From Candidatus Kerfeldbacteria bacterium (GTDB lineage Bacteria > Patescibacteriota > Patescibacteriia > SBBC01 > CAIJZX01): DNA of 39,831 bases. Position 1 is the first letter of the stretch; every line of letters begins with the position of its first letter. The DNA lies in contig CAIJZX010000008.1 in NCBI GenBank assembly GCA_903825245.1, positions 1 through 39,831 on the forward strand. Reading direction: 5' to 3'. Of this stretch, positions 18,020 through 29,369 are shown piece after piece. The notes under the pieces were generated by a model. That model was not told the origin of the DNA. It saw only the letters and a program-made list of their open reading frames with translations, and searched no databases. The translations under genes were made by a program, and so were the position numbers.

Positions 18020-18442
18020 ATGCCTCGTTTGTATCATCTTAACGCCTATACGCCGCTTCGTAAATCGTTACGGAATAACGCCACCCCAGCTGAACAGCAG
18101 ATGTGGAAGTATTTGCGTCGTAGGCAATTTCACGGACTGAAGTTCCGGAGACAAGAAGGTATTGGGCGCTATATTGTCGATTTCTACTGTCCGAAAAAAC
18201 GAATAGCAATTGAGCTTGATGGGCATGGGCACGATGGTTCTGAGCAACGATTGTATGACAAAGAACGTGAGCATTTTCTCGATGAATGTTATATATCGGT
18301 TATCCGGTTCAGGAATGAAGAAGTGCTTTGTGCTATCGAGGCTGTGTTACGAAGGCTAGAAGTTGCGGTACTTTCCTCCACCCCCTGCGGACCCCTCCCG
18401 AATTCGGGAGGGGTGGTGCCGCGCGCCGGGGTGGGGAAATAG
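18020..18442 (+). CDS. DUF559-type endonuclease (PD-(D/E)XK / Vsr-like fold); C-terminal tail encoded by repeat copy B
   Basis: LRKSLRNNATPAEQQMWKYLRRRQFHGLKFRRQEGIGRYIVDFYCPKKRIAIELDGHGHD...YLDE-like..VIRFRNEEV; tail SSTPCGPLPNSGGVVPRAGVGK is the repeat translated. Confidence 0.88.
   Translation: MPRLYHLNAYTPLRKSLRNNATPAEQQMWKYLRRRQFHGLKFRRQEGIGRYIVDFYCPKKRIAIELDGHGHDGSEQRLYDKEREHFLDECYISVIRFRNEEVLCAIEAVLRRLEVAVLSSTPCGPLPNSGGVVPRAGVGK
18378..18439 (-). repeat. Palindromic repeat copy B
   Basis: 61/62 identity to copy A, same orientation, exactly 480 bp apart, flanking the DUF559 gene. Confidence 0.9.
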
Positions 18443-18474
18443 CTAAAACACCCAATAAAACTCAAGACTTGAAG

Positions 18475-18503
18475 TGGACAAAAACGCTAGGACGTGGTAC
18501 AGT
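18475..18503 (+). promoter_or_regulatory. Promoter TGGACA-17-TACAGT upstream of pilin 1
   Basis: Hexamers with 17-nt spacer; long leader ending in SD AAAGGAGGTGA. Confidence 0.5.
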
Positions 18504-18612
18504 ACCTGTGGATAAAAAAATAACCAAGAACAGAAGATATATGAGTGGTCGGGACGGATCCGTGACCATCCATAACAATTCAACTGTTCAATCCCGAAAG
18601 GAGGTGAAACAC

Positions 18613-19212
18613 ATGACCAATAAAAAAGGTTTTACCCTCATTGAACTTCTCGTCGTCATCGCCATCATCGGTATTTTATCGGCGATTGGTTTGGTTTCCC
18701 TCAACGGCGCTCGAGAAAAAGCGCGGGATGCGAAGGCACGATCCGACTTAGCTACTGTCAAGTCTGGTTTAGCTTTGTTCTATGATGATAACAACAGCGC
18801 TTATCCCGGTAACGTAACGGCAGGGACAGATGATATGGGTAACGGTTCTACCGCTGTTCTAGGCACTACAGCCTGTACAACAGGTGCAACAACAAATACG
18901 TGTACGAAAGACAGTATTTGGGATGCGACGAAGAAGATTCTAGTTCCTACCTATGTGGCCGACCTAAAAGCTCCAGCTACATCAGGGACAAATAAGTATG
19001 GGTATAAAGCATCGAACTTCACCTCAACAAACGGTGGAACGGTTGGTGGCTTTGTTCTCTACTATAAGTTAGAAGGTGCTGGTGGTTTAGACTATTACAC
19101 CCTGGATAATACAGGGACCGTGAAAGATACGTCTGATACAAAGACCACACTCACAGCCTGTACCATAGATTCTTCAGCAACATCGAAGACCGGTACCTGT
19201 GCACAGTCATAG
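18613..19212 (+). CDS. Type IV major pilin-like protein 1
   Basis: MTNKKGFTLIELLVVIAIIGILSAIGLVSLNGAREKARDAKARSDLATVKSGL; class III signal peptide; strong SD; ORF caller start (18328) is upstream. Confidence 0.92.
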   Translation: MTNKKGFTLIELLVVIAIIGILSAIGLVSLNGAREKARDAKARSDLATVKSGLALFYDDNNSAYPGNVTAGTDDMGNGSTAVLGTTACTTGATTNTCTKDSIWDATKKILVPTYVADLKAPATSGTNKYGYKASNFTSTNGGTVGGFVLYYKLEGAGGLDYYTLDNTGTVKDTSDTKTTLTACTIDSSATSKTGTCAQS

Positions 19213-19231
19213 GAAGGTTATAGTTCTTCAT

Positions 19232-19258
19232 AACACAGGGGCATTTCGCCCCTGTGTT
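19232..19258 (+). terminator. Hairpin after pilin 1 (weak T-tract)
   Basis: AACACAGGGGC-ATTTC-GCCCCTGTGTT 11-bp perfect stem. Confidence 0.5.
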
Positions 19259-19331
19259 GCTGTCTAATGTGTTGTCGGATACTTGGCGCGTTGTCGTTGT
19301 AACCTGAATGCTGATACGGTATACTGCGGTT

Positions 19332-19946
19332 ATGTTTGATCACGTTGTATATATATCTTATCTCTACTTAAGCTGGATTGCGCTTGTTGTTCAAGCCCTA
19401 TGCTTACTTAGGCTGGCTTTTCGTGGCCGTAGGCTACGAGAGCCGTTTCAAGACTTGCGCAAGAGCTTACTCTTCGTGGCTGTAGTACAAGTTATGGAAA
19501 TATTGATATATGGTGTCTTACTTTGGGCACTCATTCGTGATCACCCTCATGGCGATGTATTCTTGCCCCCTCACAGTTCGTTTTTACTCATTCAGGTGGC
19601 AACAAACACGACCGCCCTGCTTGCCGGTTGGATTTCTAGTAGCGTACTGTTTGTGGTGTTATGGTATGTTTTTATTCATCGTGGTAGTGGTTTGATGTTG
19701 GATGTCCGGGATGTATTATTGCTAGTGCTCTGTGCAGCAGTGGTGGGTTGGCCGGAGGTATTGCCATTTTTTGCAATAGTATTTGTGCTGACGTTATTGT
19801 GGATGTTTTTTATGATATTGCGTAAACGCATGACCCTACAAGACAGGCTTGTTGTGAGTCCGGTCATCATTCCGTCTGCCGTTTTAACAATAATTTTTAG
19901 AGTTCAGTTATTATCAATAACCCACCTCGATAAAATTAGATTTTAG
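19332..19946 (+). CDS. Multi-TM hypothetical membrane protein between the two pilin genes
   Basis: Hydrophobic TM-rich; TTGTAA-17-TATACT promoter whose -10 ends 6 nt before ATG 19332. Confidence 0.65.
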   Translation: MFDHVVYISYLYLSWIALVVQALCLLRLAFRGRRLREPFQDLRKSLLFVAVVQVMEILIYGVLLWALIRDHPHGDVFLPPHSSFLLIQVATNTTALLAGWISSSVLFVVLWYVFIHRGSGLMLDVRDVLLLVLCAAVVGWPEVLPFFAIVFVLTLLWMFFMILRKRMTLQDRLVVSPVIIPSAVLTIIFRVQLLSITHLDKIRF

Positions 19947-20041
19947 TTTAAAAAATTACCAGTAGTGCTATACTTATACAAAGAGAAAAATAGAGTTACC
20001 CACACATACTTTTCCCATAAAAAGCCGTAAAAGTGAAACAC

Positions 20042-20581
20042 ATGACCAATAAAAAAGGTTTTACCCTCATTGAACTTCTCGTCGTCATCGCTATCATCGG
20101 TATTTTATCGGCGATTGGTTTGGTTTCCCTCAACGGCGCTCGTGAAAAAGCTCGAGATGCGAAACGCATAACCGATCTCAATGAAATCAGAACGGCAATG
20201 ATAATTTACTTTGATGATCACGGTAGTAAGTATTTTGCCACGTCGAGTGGTGGTGCTGTCGACGCGTCTGGAGGGGATGGAGGGTTTAAAACTGCTATGT
20301 TGCCCTATTTACCCAACTTGCCACAGAACCCAGGTACAGGCAGCGAAAATAATCATTACTTTTACGCGAGTAATGGGGTGTCCTATGGTTTAGCCACAAA
20401 AATGGAAGGCGGCACCGGAGATTGGTATATTTTGAATAGTGTTGGCTGGGGTGGCACCGTTCCTGATAGTAATACTTGGACTAAAGACTTAGGTGATGGA
20501 GCGACAGCAATCAATTGCGGTGATGGATATGGCGAGGGTAGTGATTTTGATATTTGCGCTAGTCCCCCAGTGCCTCATTAA
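20042..20581 (+). CDS. Type IV pilin-like protein 2
   Basis: N-terminus identical in protein to pilin 1 (MTNKKGFTLIELLVVIAIIGILSAIGLVSLNGAREKARDAK), C-terminal domain diverged. Confidence 0.9.
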   Translation: MTNKKGFTLIELLVVIAIIGILSAIGLVSLNGAREKARDAKRITDLNEIRTAMIIYFDDHGSKYFATSSGGAVDASGGDGGFKTAMLPYLPNLPQNPGTGSENNHYFYASNGVSYGLATKMEGGTGDWYILNSVGWGGTVPDSNTWTKDLGDGATAINCGDGYGEGSDFDICASPPVPH

Positions 20582-20719
20582 TCGTATTGGTGAAACGAAG
20601 TATAGATTTTAGTTGTCCGACACAGCTTTGGCTTAACTGCTGTTTTCTCGTAAAAATGTCGCTATAGCTGCGAACATTAGCAGTACCATGGTGGTGCTGG
20701 ATTGTGCTATAATATACCC

Positions 20720-21208
20720 ATGAAACACAAAGCCTTTACCCAGCACCACTTCGCCCAAAAGGATAAGAAAGAACGTCAAAAAACGTCGATTTTTCGACGA
20801 AGTGGTGCTGGGTTTACCCTTACCGAAACCCTCATCGTTGGTGCCATTTTCGGCCTGTTTGTGTTAGCCGGAACGTTGATTTTAAGCATGGAACGGGCGC
20901 GAACGCGTGATGCCATACGAATTGCCGATATGACCCGTCTATCGGCTGGATTTGCCCTCCTGTACGGTCAAAAAGCGACGTACGCTGATGCCGCTGTCGG
21001 TTGTCCGACGGTTGGCTCGAATGCGGCGTTATGTACCTTAACTGACGTAGAAGTTGGGGTGAGTACGATAAAAGATCCGGGCACGTTTTCCTACACCATG
21101 CTCCGCGTTCCCGATGTTGATGACTATGCGGTCAAGTTCCGACTGGAGCGATCCTACGGAACATTGAAGGCCGGTGAGCACTCGCTGACCAAGTCGGGGA
21201 TTCACTAA
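20720..21208 (+). CDS. Pseudopilin/prepilin-like protein
   Basis: Leader ..SGAGFTLTETLIVGAIFGLFVLAGTLILSMERARTRDA; start ATG 20720. Confidence 0.8.
   Translation: MKHKAFTQHHFAQKDKKERQKTSIFRRSGAGFTLTETLIVGAIFGLFVLAGTLILSMERARTRDAIRIADMTRLSAGFALLYGQKATYADAAVGCPTVGSNAALCTLTDVEVGVSTIKDPGTFSYTMLRVPDVDDYAVKFRLERSYGTLKAGEHSLTKSGIH
20738..20813. repeat. 16-bp perfect inverted repeat in the prepilin leader coding region
   Basis: ACCCAGCACCACTTCG (20738-20753) and CGAAGTGGTGCTGGGT (20798-20813), with inner hairpin CGTCGA-TTTT-TCGACG. Confidence 0.9.
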
Positions 21209-21209
21209 C

Positions 21210-21983
21210 ATGGTCACGCTCGATCCACTGGCGGTGCTGGTACTGGCCGCGGTTGTCGGACTCATGTTCGGCAGTTTTTTAAACGTCCTGATTCTCCGCA
21301 CGCACAAAGGCACCTCGCCCTGGAAAGGTCGATCGGTGTGTATGCATTGCCATCATCCGATCAGATGGTTCGATAATATTCCGCTGGTCAGTTTCATCGT
21401 TTTGCGCGGCCAGTGCCGTCATTGCCAAGCGAAACTTTCTTGGCAGTATCCGCTGGTTGAAGTGGGGACGGCAGTAGTATTCGCGATCGTCGCTCATCGG
21501 TTTGGTGCGACCTGGTGGACGCTCGGAGCGTTTGCGGTGACTATGATGATGATTGCGGTGGCGGTTTATGATGCGCGCTGGTCGTTGTTGCCAGATAGTT
21601 TTTCCATCGTCTTAGCGGTGTTTGGATTTACGTTTGCCGCCTTAGCGAAGATGCCGCTGGTGGATCTGGGACTTGGTCTACTCGCTGGTGCTAGCTTTTT
21701 TGCCTTGCAGTTTTTTCTTTCGCGTGGACGATGGGTGGGGAGCGGCGATATTCTCCTCGGTGGGGCGATTGGTGCGCTGTTAGGATGGCGGATGCTCGGA
21801 TTGGCATTATTTATCGCCTACATGGTCGGCGCGATATTCGCCTCGGTTCTGCTCATACTGCGACGGCAAAAAACATCCAGCGCAATTTCCTTTGGGCCGT
21901 TTCTCGTTTTGGGAGCGTTTCTGTCATGGCTCTGGGGACAACAGATCGTTGACTGGTATTTCAATCATGCCTTATTCCGCTAA
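21210..21983 (+). CDS. pilD: Prepilin peptidase / N-methyltransferase
   Basis: GSFLNVLILRTHKG, two CxxC pairs (CMHC..CRHC), YDARWSLLPD and GSGDILLGGAIGALLG aspartates. Confidence 0.95.
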   Translation: MVTLDPLAVLVLAAVVGLMFGSFLNVLILRTHKGTSPWKGRSVCMHCHHPIRWFDNIPLVSFIVLRGQCRHCQAKLSWQYPLVEVGTAVVFAIVAHRFGATWWTLGAFAVTMMMIAVAVYDARWSLLPDSFSIVLAVFGFTFAALAKMPLVDLGLGLLAGASFFALQFFLSRGRWVGSGDILLGGAIGALLGWRMLGLALFIAYMVGAIFASVLLILRRQKTSSAISFGPFLVLGAFLSWLWGQQIVDWYFNHALFR

Positions 21984-22590
21984 TCTAGCAAATTTTCTCA
22001 CCCCGGCGCGCGGCGCCACCCCTCCCGATCCCGTGTCACAGCACGGGACAAGATTCGGGAGGGGACGATCTGGGTTCACACTCGTTGAACTCATGATTAG
22101 CGTCGCGATTATTGTTATTCTCACCGCTATTATTTTTGGTGATTTTAATCATGAGAGTAGTCGCAATGCATTAAAATCCGCAGTTCATCAACTGCAAACA
22201 GATTTGCAAGGGATGCAAGCGAATGCCCAGGGTGGTGTGTTAACGGATGGAGTTGCCCAGTCTTGGTATGGTGTTCATGTTCAAGCGAAAGACCATGCGG
22301 ATAGTGACACCCAAGGCTTTGCTGTTTTTGCTGCTCCGACGCTTGGCGCAAAAAATGTTCTGGTGACGAGAACGTTTACCTCGGAAGTCTTCATTCGCTA
22401 TGTCAACGGCAATTCGGGCGATGGTGATATTACTTTTCAGGTGCCGAGCGGCAAAGCGGTGCTCTCTACCGGCGGTTCGACCATGACCATTGTTATCGAA
22501 AGTCCCCAACTGAACACCTGTTATGCCATTACGGTTACGGCGGATGTCGGAACTGTCTCACAACGTCAACTATCCTCATGTTCGCTGTAA
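21967..22590 (+). CDS. GspH-like pseudopilin with a repeat-derived leader peptide
   Basis: MPYSANLANFLTPARGATPPDPVSQHGTRFGRGRSGFTLVELMISVAIIVILTAIIFGDF. Confidence 0.8.
   Translation: MPYSANLANFLTPARGATPPDPVSQHGTRFGRGRSGFTLVELMISVAIIVILTAIIFGDFNHESSRNALKSAVHQLQTDLQGMQANAQGGVLTDGVAQSWYGVHVQAKDHADSDTQGFAVFAAPTLGAKNVLVTRTFTSEVFIRYVNGNSGDGDITFQVPSGKAVLSTGGSTMTIVIESPQLNTCYAITVTADVGTVSQRQLSSCSL
21998..22066 (+). repeat. Palindromic repeat copy C (inserted in pseudopilin leader)
   Basis: CTCACCCCGGCGCGCGGCGCCACCCCTCCCGATCCCGTGTCACAGCACGGGACAAGATTCGGGAGGGGACGA; matches reverse complement of copies A/B with an extra hairpin in the core. Confidence 0.8.
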
Positions 22591-23186
22591 ACCCGCGCCA
22601 TCATTCTGCACAGTCACTTCTCGAGGCGGTGATCGCCATCGGAATAATTGTTGCCGCAGTGATGGGCTCGACGACCTTAATTGTTTCGACCATAACGTCT
22701 GGCCAAAACACGCAAGATAAAATCGTGGCCATCAATTTTGCTCGCGAAGGCGTAGAAATTGTTCGCGGGATTCGTGATTCGAATTGGTTGAAGCGAAGTG
22801 ATAATGTACAAACAACAGATACAACACCTGCGCTGTATGATTGGGATACTGGTTTCGCCACCTCTTGTCCTTCTGGGAATTGTGTGGCGGTATTCACCAC
22901 GAGTAGTGGCTGGAGTCTCCATGATGCAACGAATGCAGTACAGACGATCTCGCAAAACGGCGATTCGTTTACACAATTTGCTAACGCGGATGATGCCGCA
23001 GGATGCACCTCGTGCATAGACACTAAGTATAGTCGTGTTATTACGATCGCCACCATGCCAGATACGTTTACCTATTCAAGTAACCCTGTGGCAACGACAT
23101 ATCTGCTGGTGACATCTAAGGTTGTTTGGTTCAATCACGGTGATAAAAGTTTAACCGTTAGTGAGCGTCTCTATAATTGGCGATGA
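22578..23186 (+). CDS. PilV-like minor pseudopilin
   Basis: HSAQSLLEAVIAIGIIVAAVMGSTTLIVSTITSGQNTQDKIVAINFAREGVEIVRGIRDSNWL. Confidence 0.75.
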   Translation: MFAVNPRHHSAQSLLEAVIAIGIIVAAVMGSTTLIVSTITSGQNTQDKIVAINFAREGVEIVRGIRDSNWLKRSDNVQTTDTTPALYDWDTGFATSCPSGNCVAVFTTSSGWSLHDATNAVQTISQNGDSFTQFANADDAAGCTSCIDTKYSRVITIATMPDTFTYSSNPVATTYLLVTSKVVWFNHGDKSLTVSERLYNWR

Positions 23187-23187
23187 T

Positions 23188-23962
23188 ATGAAATTACTTC
23201 TCACCATCATTCATATTTTACGTCGCCGCACTGTAGAGCATTCCGGTGCTGGGTTTACTCTGATTGAATTACTCATCGTCGCCGCATTGTTCTCCCTATC
23301 GGCTTTAATTGCCACCTCGGTCTTTTCCAATGTCCAATCGAGCCAGCGTGGTTTACAAGCCCAACAGCGTGTCACGAGTGACGGACGATATCTACTAGAA
23401 ACCATGGCCCGGAGTATTCGTACCGGAACGATTAACTACAAGATGTATACAGCTACGCGCGAACAGGCGATTGGCGCACAAACAACATTCTCGACGGTTG
23501 ATCAACAAAATATAGTCACATGTTATCAGTGGGTACCTGATTCTCCGGGTGGCACTAACTATGTACTTCAAGTAAAAACCAATTCGGATGCCACGTGCTC
23601 AGGTGGAACGTGGACAACATTTACACCATCAGATTTACATGTGGACAGTCTTAAAGTTTATATTACTCCAACCTCAGATCCCTATAAAGCGGCTCCTCGT
23701 GTGGAGGCGGATTGTGCAAATACATCGAACTTTAATCCAGCAAATGGAACGTGTACATGTACGCCGGTTTCGGAAGTGAATAATACCTCGCCGGATTGCT
23801 TTTCAGATATGACGTGTGACGCAACGGATGGAACAACATTTATTTGCCACAACGCCGACGTCCAACCACAGGTAACGATTTTCCTACAAACAACCAGCAA
23901 AAACTCGGCCGCCGGAGAAAGCGCAACGGCGAAGTTGCAAACGACTGTTGTATCACGTATTT

Positions 23963-23973
<11 letters not shown>
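23188..23973 (+). CDS. PilW-like minor pseudopilin
   Basis: SGAGFTLIELLIVAALFSLSALIATSVFSNVQSSQRG. Confidence 0.85.
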
Positions 23974-26992
<3,019 letters not shown>

Positions 26993-26994
<2 letters not shown>

Positions 26995-27016
26995 AAAACC
27001 TCGATCAGCGTCGAGG
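26993..27016 (-). terminator. Intrinsic terminator on the minus strand
   Basis: Minus strand CCTCGA-CGCTGA-TCGAGG-TTTTTT; the T-tract overlaps the ligA stop. Confidence 0.8.
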
Positions 27017-27146
27017 TATATCGTGGTAGAAGCGCAAGAGTGCCCCGTAGGCTCTGAAGAAAGTGTTCTCCCCCTATCCCCATAGTTAGGAACCCCTCTT
27101 CGTCTTGCCGGCGGGCGTCATCTCAGGCAAATCCGTGCCACGAAAC
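26993..27146 (-). ncRNA. Candidate structured ncRNA between ligA and gatC (6S-like rod architecture possible)
   Basis: Minus-strand promoter TTGACA(27181-27176)-17-TAGTCT(27158-27153) with extended -10 TGT; ends in CCTCGA-CGCTGA-TCGAGG-TTTTTT; terminal pairing TCGTGG/CCACGA and a nested apical hairpin; no convincing ORF. Confidence 0.6.
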
Positions 27147-27174
27147 GACCAGAGACTAACACCCTCTCGGCTTC

Positions 27175-27203
27175 TTGTCAAGATGGTCTGTCAACGGTAC
27201 ACT
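27175..27203 (+). promoter_or_regulatory. gatC promoter TTGTCA-17-TACACT, -35 overlapping the divergent minus-strand -35
   Basis: TTGTCA 27175-27180, TACACT 27198-27203, ATG 27211. Confidence 0.55.
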
Positions 27204-27210
27204 ATGACTC

Positions 27211-27489
27211 ATGGAGATTACGACACAAGATATTCTCAAACTCGCCGATCTGGCGCGGCTGGAATTGACTCCCGACGAGGTGGCGAGTTTGACGACGCAA
27301 TTACCGAAAATTGTCGACTATGTAAGCCATCTGCAAGCAATTGATGCCACGATCGTGCCCGAAGTAACAACACCGACCGAAAACCTGCGTGCCGATATCG
27401 CGGTTCCGGCGACGAATACTGAAGCTATCTTGGCACAAGCACCGGAACGTGCCGAACGATTGTGGAGAGTTGATGCGGTATTTTCCTAA
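27211..27489 (+). CDS. gatC: Asp/Glu-tRNA(Asn/Gln) amidotransferase subunit C
   Basis: ILKLADLARLELTPDEVASLTTQLPKIVDYVSHLQAIDA. Confidence 0.93.
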   Translation: MEITTQDILKLADLARLELTPDEVASLTTQLPKIVDYVSHLQAIDATIVPEVTTPTENLRADIAVPATNTEAILAQAPERAERLWRVDAVFS

Positions 27490-27492
27490 GCC

Positions 27493-28938
27493 ATGTCGTA
27501 CCGCACGATCTCTGATGTCCATGCAGCACTTACGGCGAAAGATGTTTCGACGGTGGAGTTAGTGCAAGCGTCGCTTGAGCGGATTCACGAAACAGACAAA
27601 GATCTTGGCGCCTTTTTACGCGTTCGAGATATCGTGCTCGATGAAGCGGCGGCAACTGATAAACGGATCGCCGGTGGCGAACCATTGCGTTTGCTCGATG
27701 GCGTAACCTTAGCGGTTAAAGATAATATGGCCATTAATGGTGAGGTGGTAACTGCCGCGTCGAAAATATTGGAGCACTACAAAGCCGTAGTAACGGCGAC
27801 GGCGGTTGACCGTTTGCGTCAGCAGGGCGCACTCGTGATCGGCAAGACAAATCTTGATGAATTTGCCATGGGCGCATCGACGGAAAATTCAGCTTTCCAA
27901 AAAACGAAAAATCCGTGGAACACCGCACTTGTTCCCGGCGGTTCGTCCGGCGGTTCGGCGGTAGCGGTTGCCAGCGATCAAACACTGGTCTCAATCGGTT
28001 CGGATACCGGCGGCTCCATTCGCCAACCAGCATCATTTACCAACGTCGTCGGGTTCAAACCGACATACGGTCGCATTTCACGATTTGGTTTACTCTCGCT
28101 CGCGTCATCGCTCGATCAAATCGGACCGTTTACCCATACCGTGGATGATGCCGCACGAATGTATATGGTTATGGCCGGTCAGGATGATAACGACGCTACA
28201 ACCAGTGCGCGGACAGTTGAGGCAATTACTTTTGGTGCCAAGGCCGACGTGCAAAATATGCGGATCGGATTACCTAAAGAATTCTTTGGTGAGGGGATTG
28301 ATCCGGCGGTAGCGAAAGTTGTGATGGATGCGGCGGATGTCTATAAAAAATTAGGCGCAACGATCGTTGAGGTTTCTCTACCGCACGCTCGCGACGCTTT
28401 GGCGGCGTACTACATTATCCAGCCGGCGGAGACGAGTTCCAATTTAGCGCGGTATGATGGTATTCGATATGGCTTATCGAAGCGCGAAGGACAGGGACTA
28501 ATCAATATCTACAAACAATCGCGCGACGCCGGATTTGGACAAGAAGTAAAACGACGAATTATGGTTGGGACATTTTCACTCTCCGCTGGTTATACCGATG
28601 CGTTTTACCATCAGGCCGTTATGGTGCGGTCGCTGATTCACGAAGAGTTCGATCAAGTTTTCGATCAGGTCGATATATTATTGACACCGACATCACCGAC
28701 AACCGCTTTTCCGCTCGGCGCCCGAACGGCCGATCCGCTGACTATGTATTTGGCCGACTTACTCACCGTCCCGGCGAACTTAGCTAATATTCCAGCCATG
28801 TCGTTACCGGGAGGATTTGCTGATAACTTGCCGGTCGGAATTCAGTTGATGGCGAAGGAGTGGGATGAGGCCAGTATTTTCCGTGCTGGACAAGCTTTCC
28901 AGCAAGTGACGGATTGGCATACTAAACAGCCAAACTAA
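27493..28938 (+). CDS. gatA: Asp/Glu-tRNA(Asn/Gln) amidotransferase subunit A
   Basis: Amidase signature GGSSGGSAVAVASDQTLVSIGSDTGGSIRQPASFTNVVGFKPTYGRISRFG. Confidence 0.97.
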   Translation: MSYRTISDVHAALTAKDVSTVELVQASLERIHETDKDLGAFLRVRDIVLDEAAATDKRIAGGEPLRLLDGVTLAVKDNMAINGEVVTAASKILEHYKAVVTATAVDRLRQQGALVIGKTNLDEFAMGASTENSAFQKTKNPWNTALVPGGSSGGSAVAVASDQTLVSIGSDTGGSIRQPASFTNVVGFKPTYGRISRFGLLSLASSLDQIGPFTHTVDDAARMYMVMAGQDDNDATTSARTVEAITFGAKADVQNMRIGLPKEFFGEGIDPAVAKVVMDAADVYKKLGATIVEVSLPHARDALAAYYIIQPAETSSNLARYDGIRYGLSKREGQGLINIYKQSRDAGFGQEVKRRIMVGTFSLSAGYTDAFYHQAVMVRSLIHEEFDQVFDQVDILLTPTSPTTAFPLGARTADPLTMYLADLLTVPANLANIPAMSLPGGFADNLPVGIQLMAKEWDEASIFRAGQAFQQVTDWHTKQPN

Positions 28939-28985
28939 GTCCAGATATTGCCAAAAACGCTTTTTTATGCTAGTATGTACATATT

Positions 28986-29369
28986 ATGACTGACAAAAAG
29001 ACAATTGTAGCCATCGTCGAGGATGAAAAGATGTTGGCGGACATGTATGCTACAAAGTTCACCATGGAAGGATTTGATGCTAAGAAGGCCAATGATGGTC
29101 AGGCTGGTTTTGACATGGTCAAGAAGGAAAAGCCGGACATTGTCTTGCTCGATATCATTATGCCGAAAATCGACGGTTTTGGCGTTTTAAAAATGCTCAA
29201 GGATGAGCCGGAACTGAAAGCAATTCCGGTGGTTTTATTGACGAACCTCGGTCAAGAAGAAGATATTAAAAAAGGTAAACAACTTGGCGCGGCCGATTAC
29301 TTCGTTAAAGCGAATCATACACCCGCGGAAGTTGTGCAAAAAGTGAAACAAGTTTTGAATCTACCGTAA
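28986..29369 (+). CDS. Stand-alone CheY-like response regulator (REC domain)
   Basis: IVAIVEDEKMLADMY..KPDIVLLDIIMPKIDGFGVL..PVVLLTNLGQ..ADYFVKAN. Confidence 0.95.
   Translation: MTDKKTIVAIVEDEKMLADMYATKFTMEGFDAKKANDGQAGFDMVKKEKPDIVLLDIIMPKIDGFGVLKMLKDEPELKAIPVVLLTNLGQEEDIKKGKQLGAADYFVKANHTPAEVVQKVKQVLNLP

Noticed and set aside
17898-18439. CRISPR-like array (two direct repeats)
   Set aside because: Only two copies 480 bp apart flanking a gene; the palindromic GC-rich structure fits a REP/MITE-type element, not CRISPR.
18328-18612. Long N-terminal extension of pilin 1 through repeat copy B
   Set aside because: It overlaps the DUF559 gene and repeat; a perfect SD precedes ATG 18613 and the class III leader starts there.
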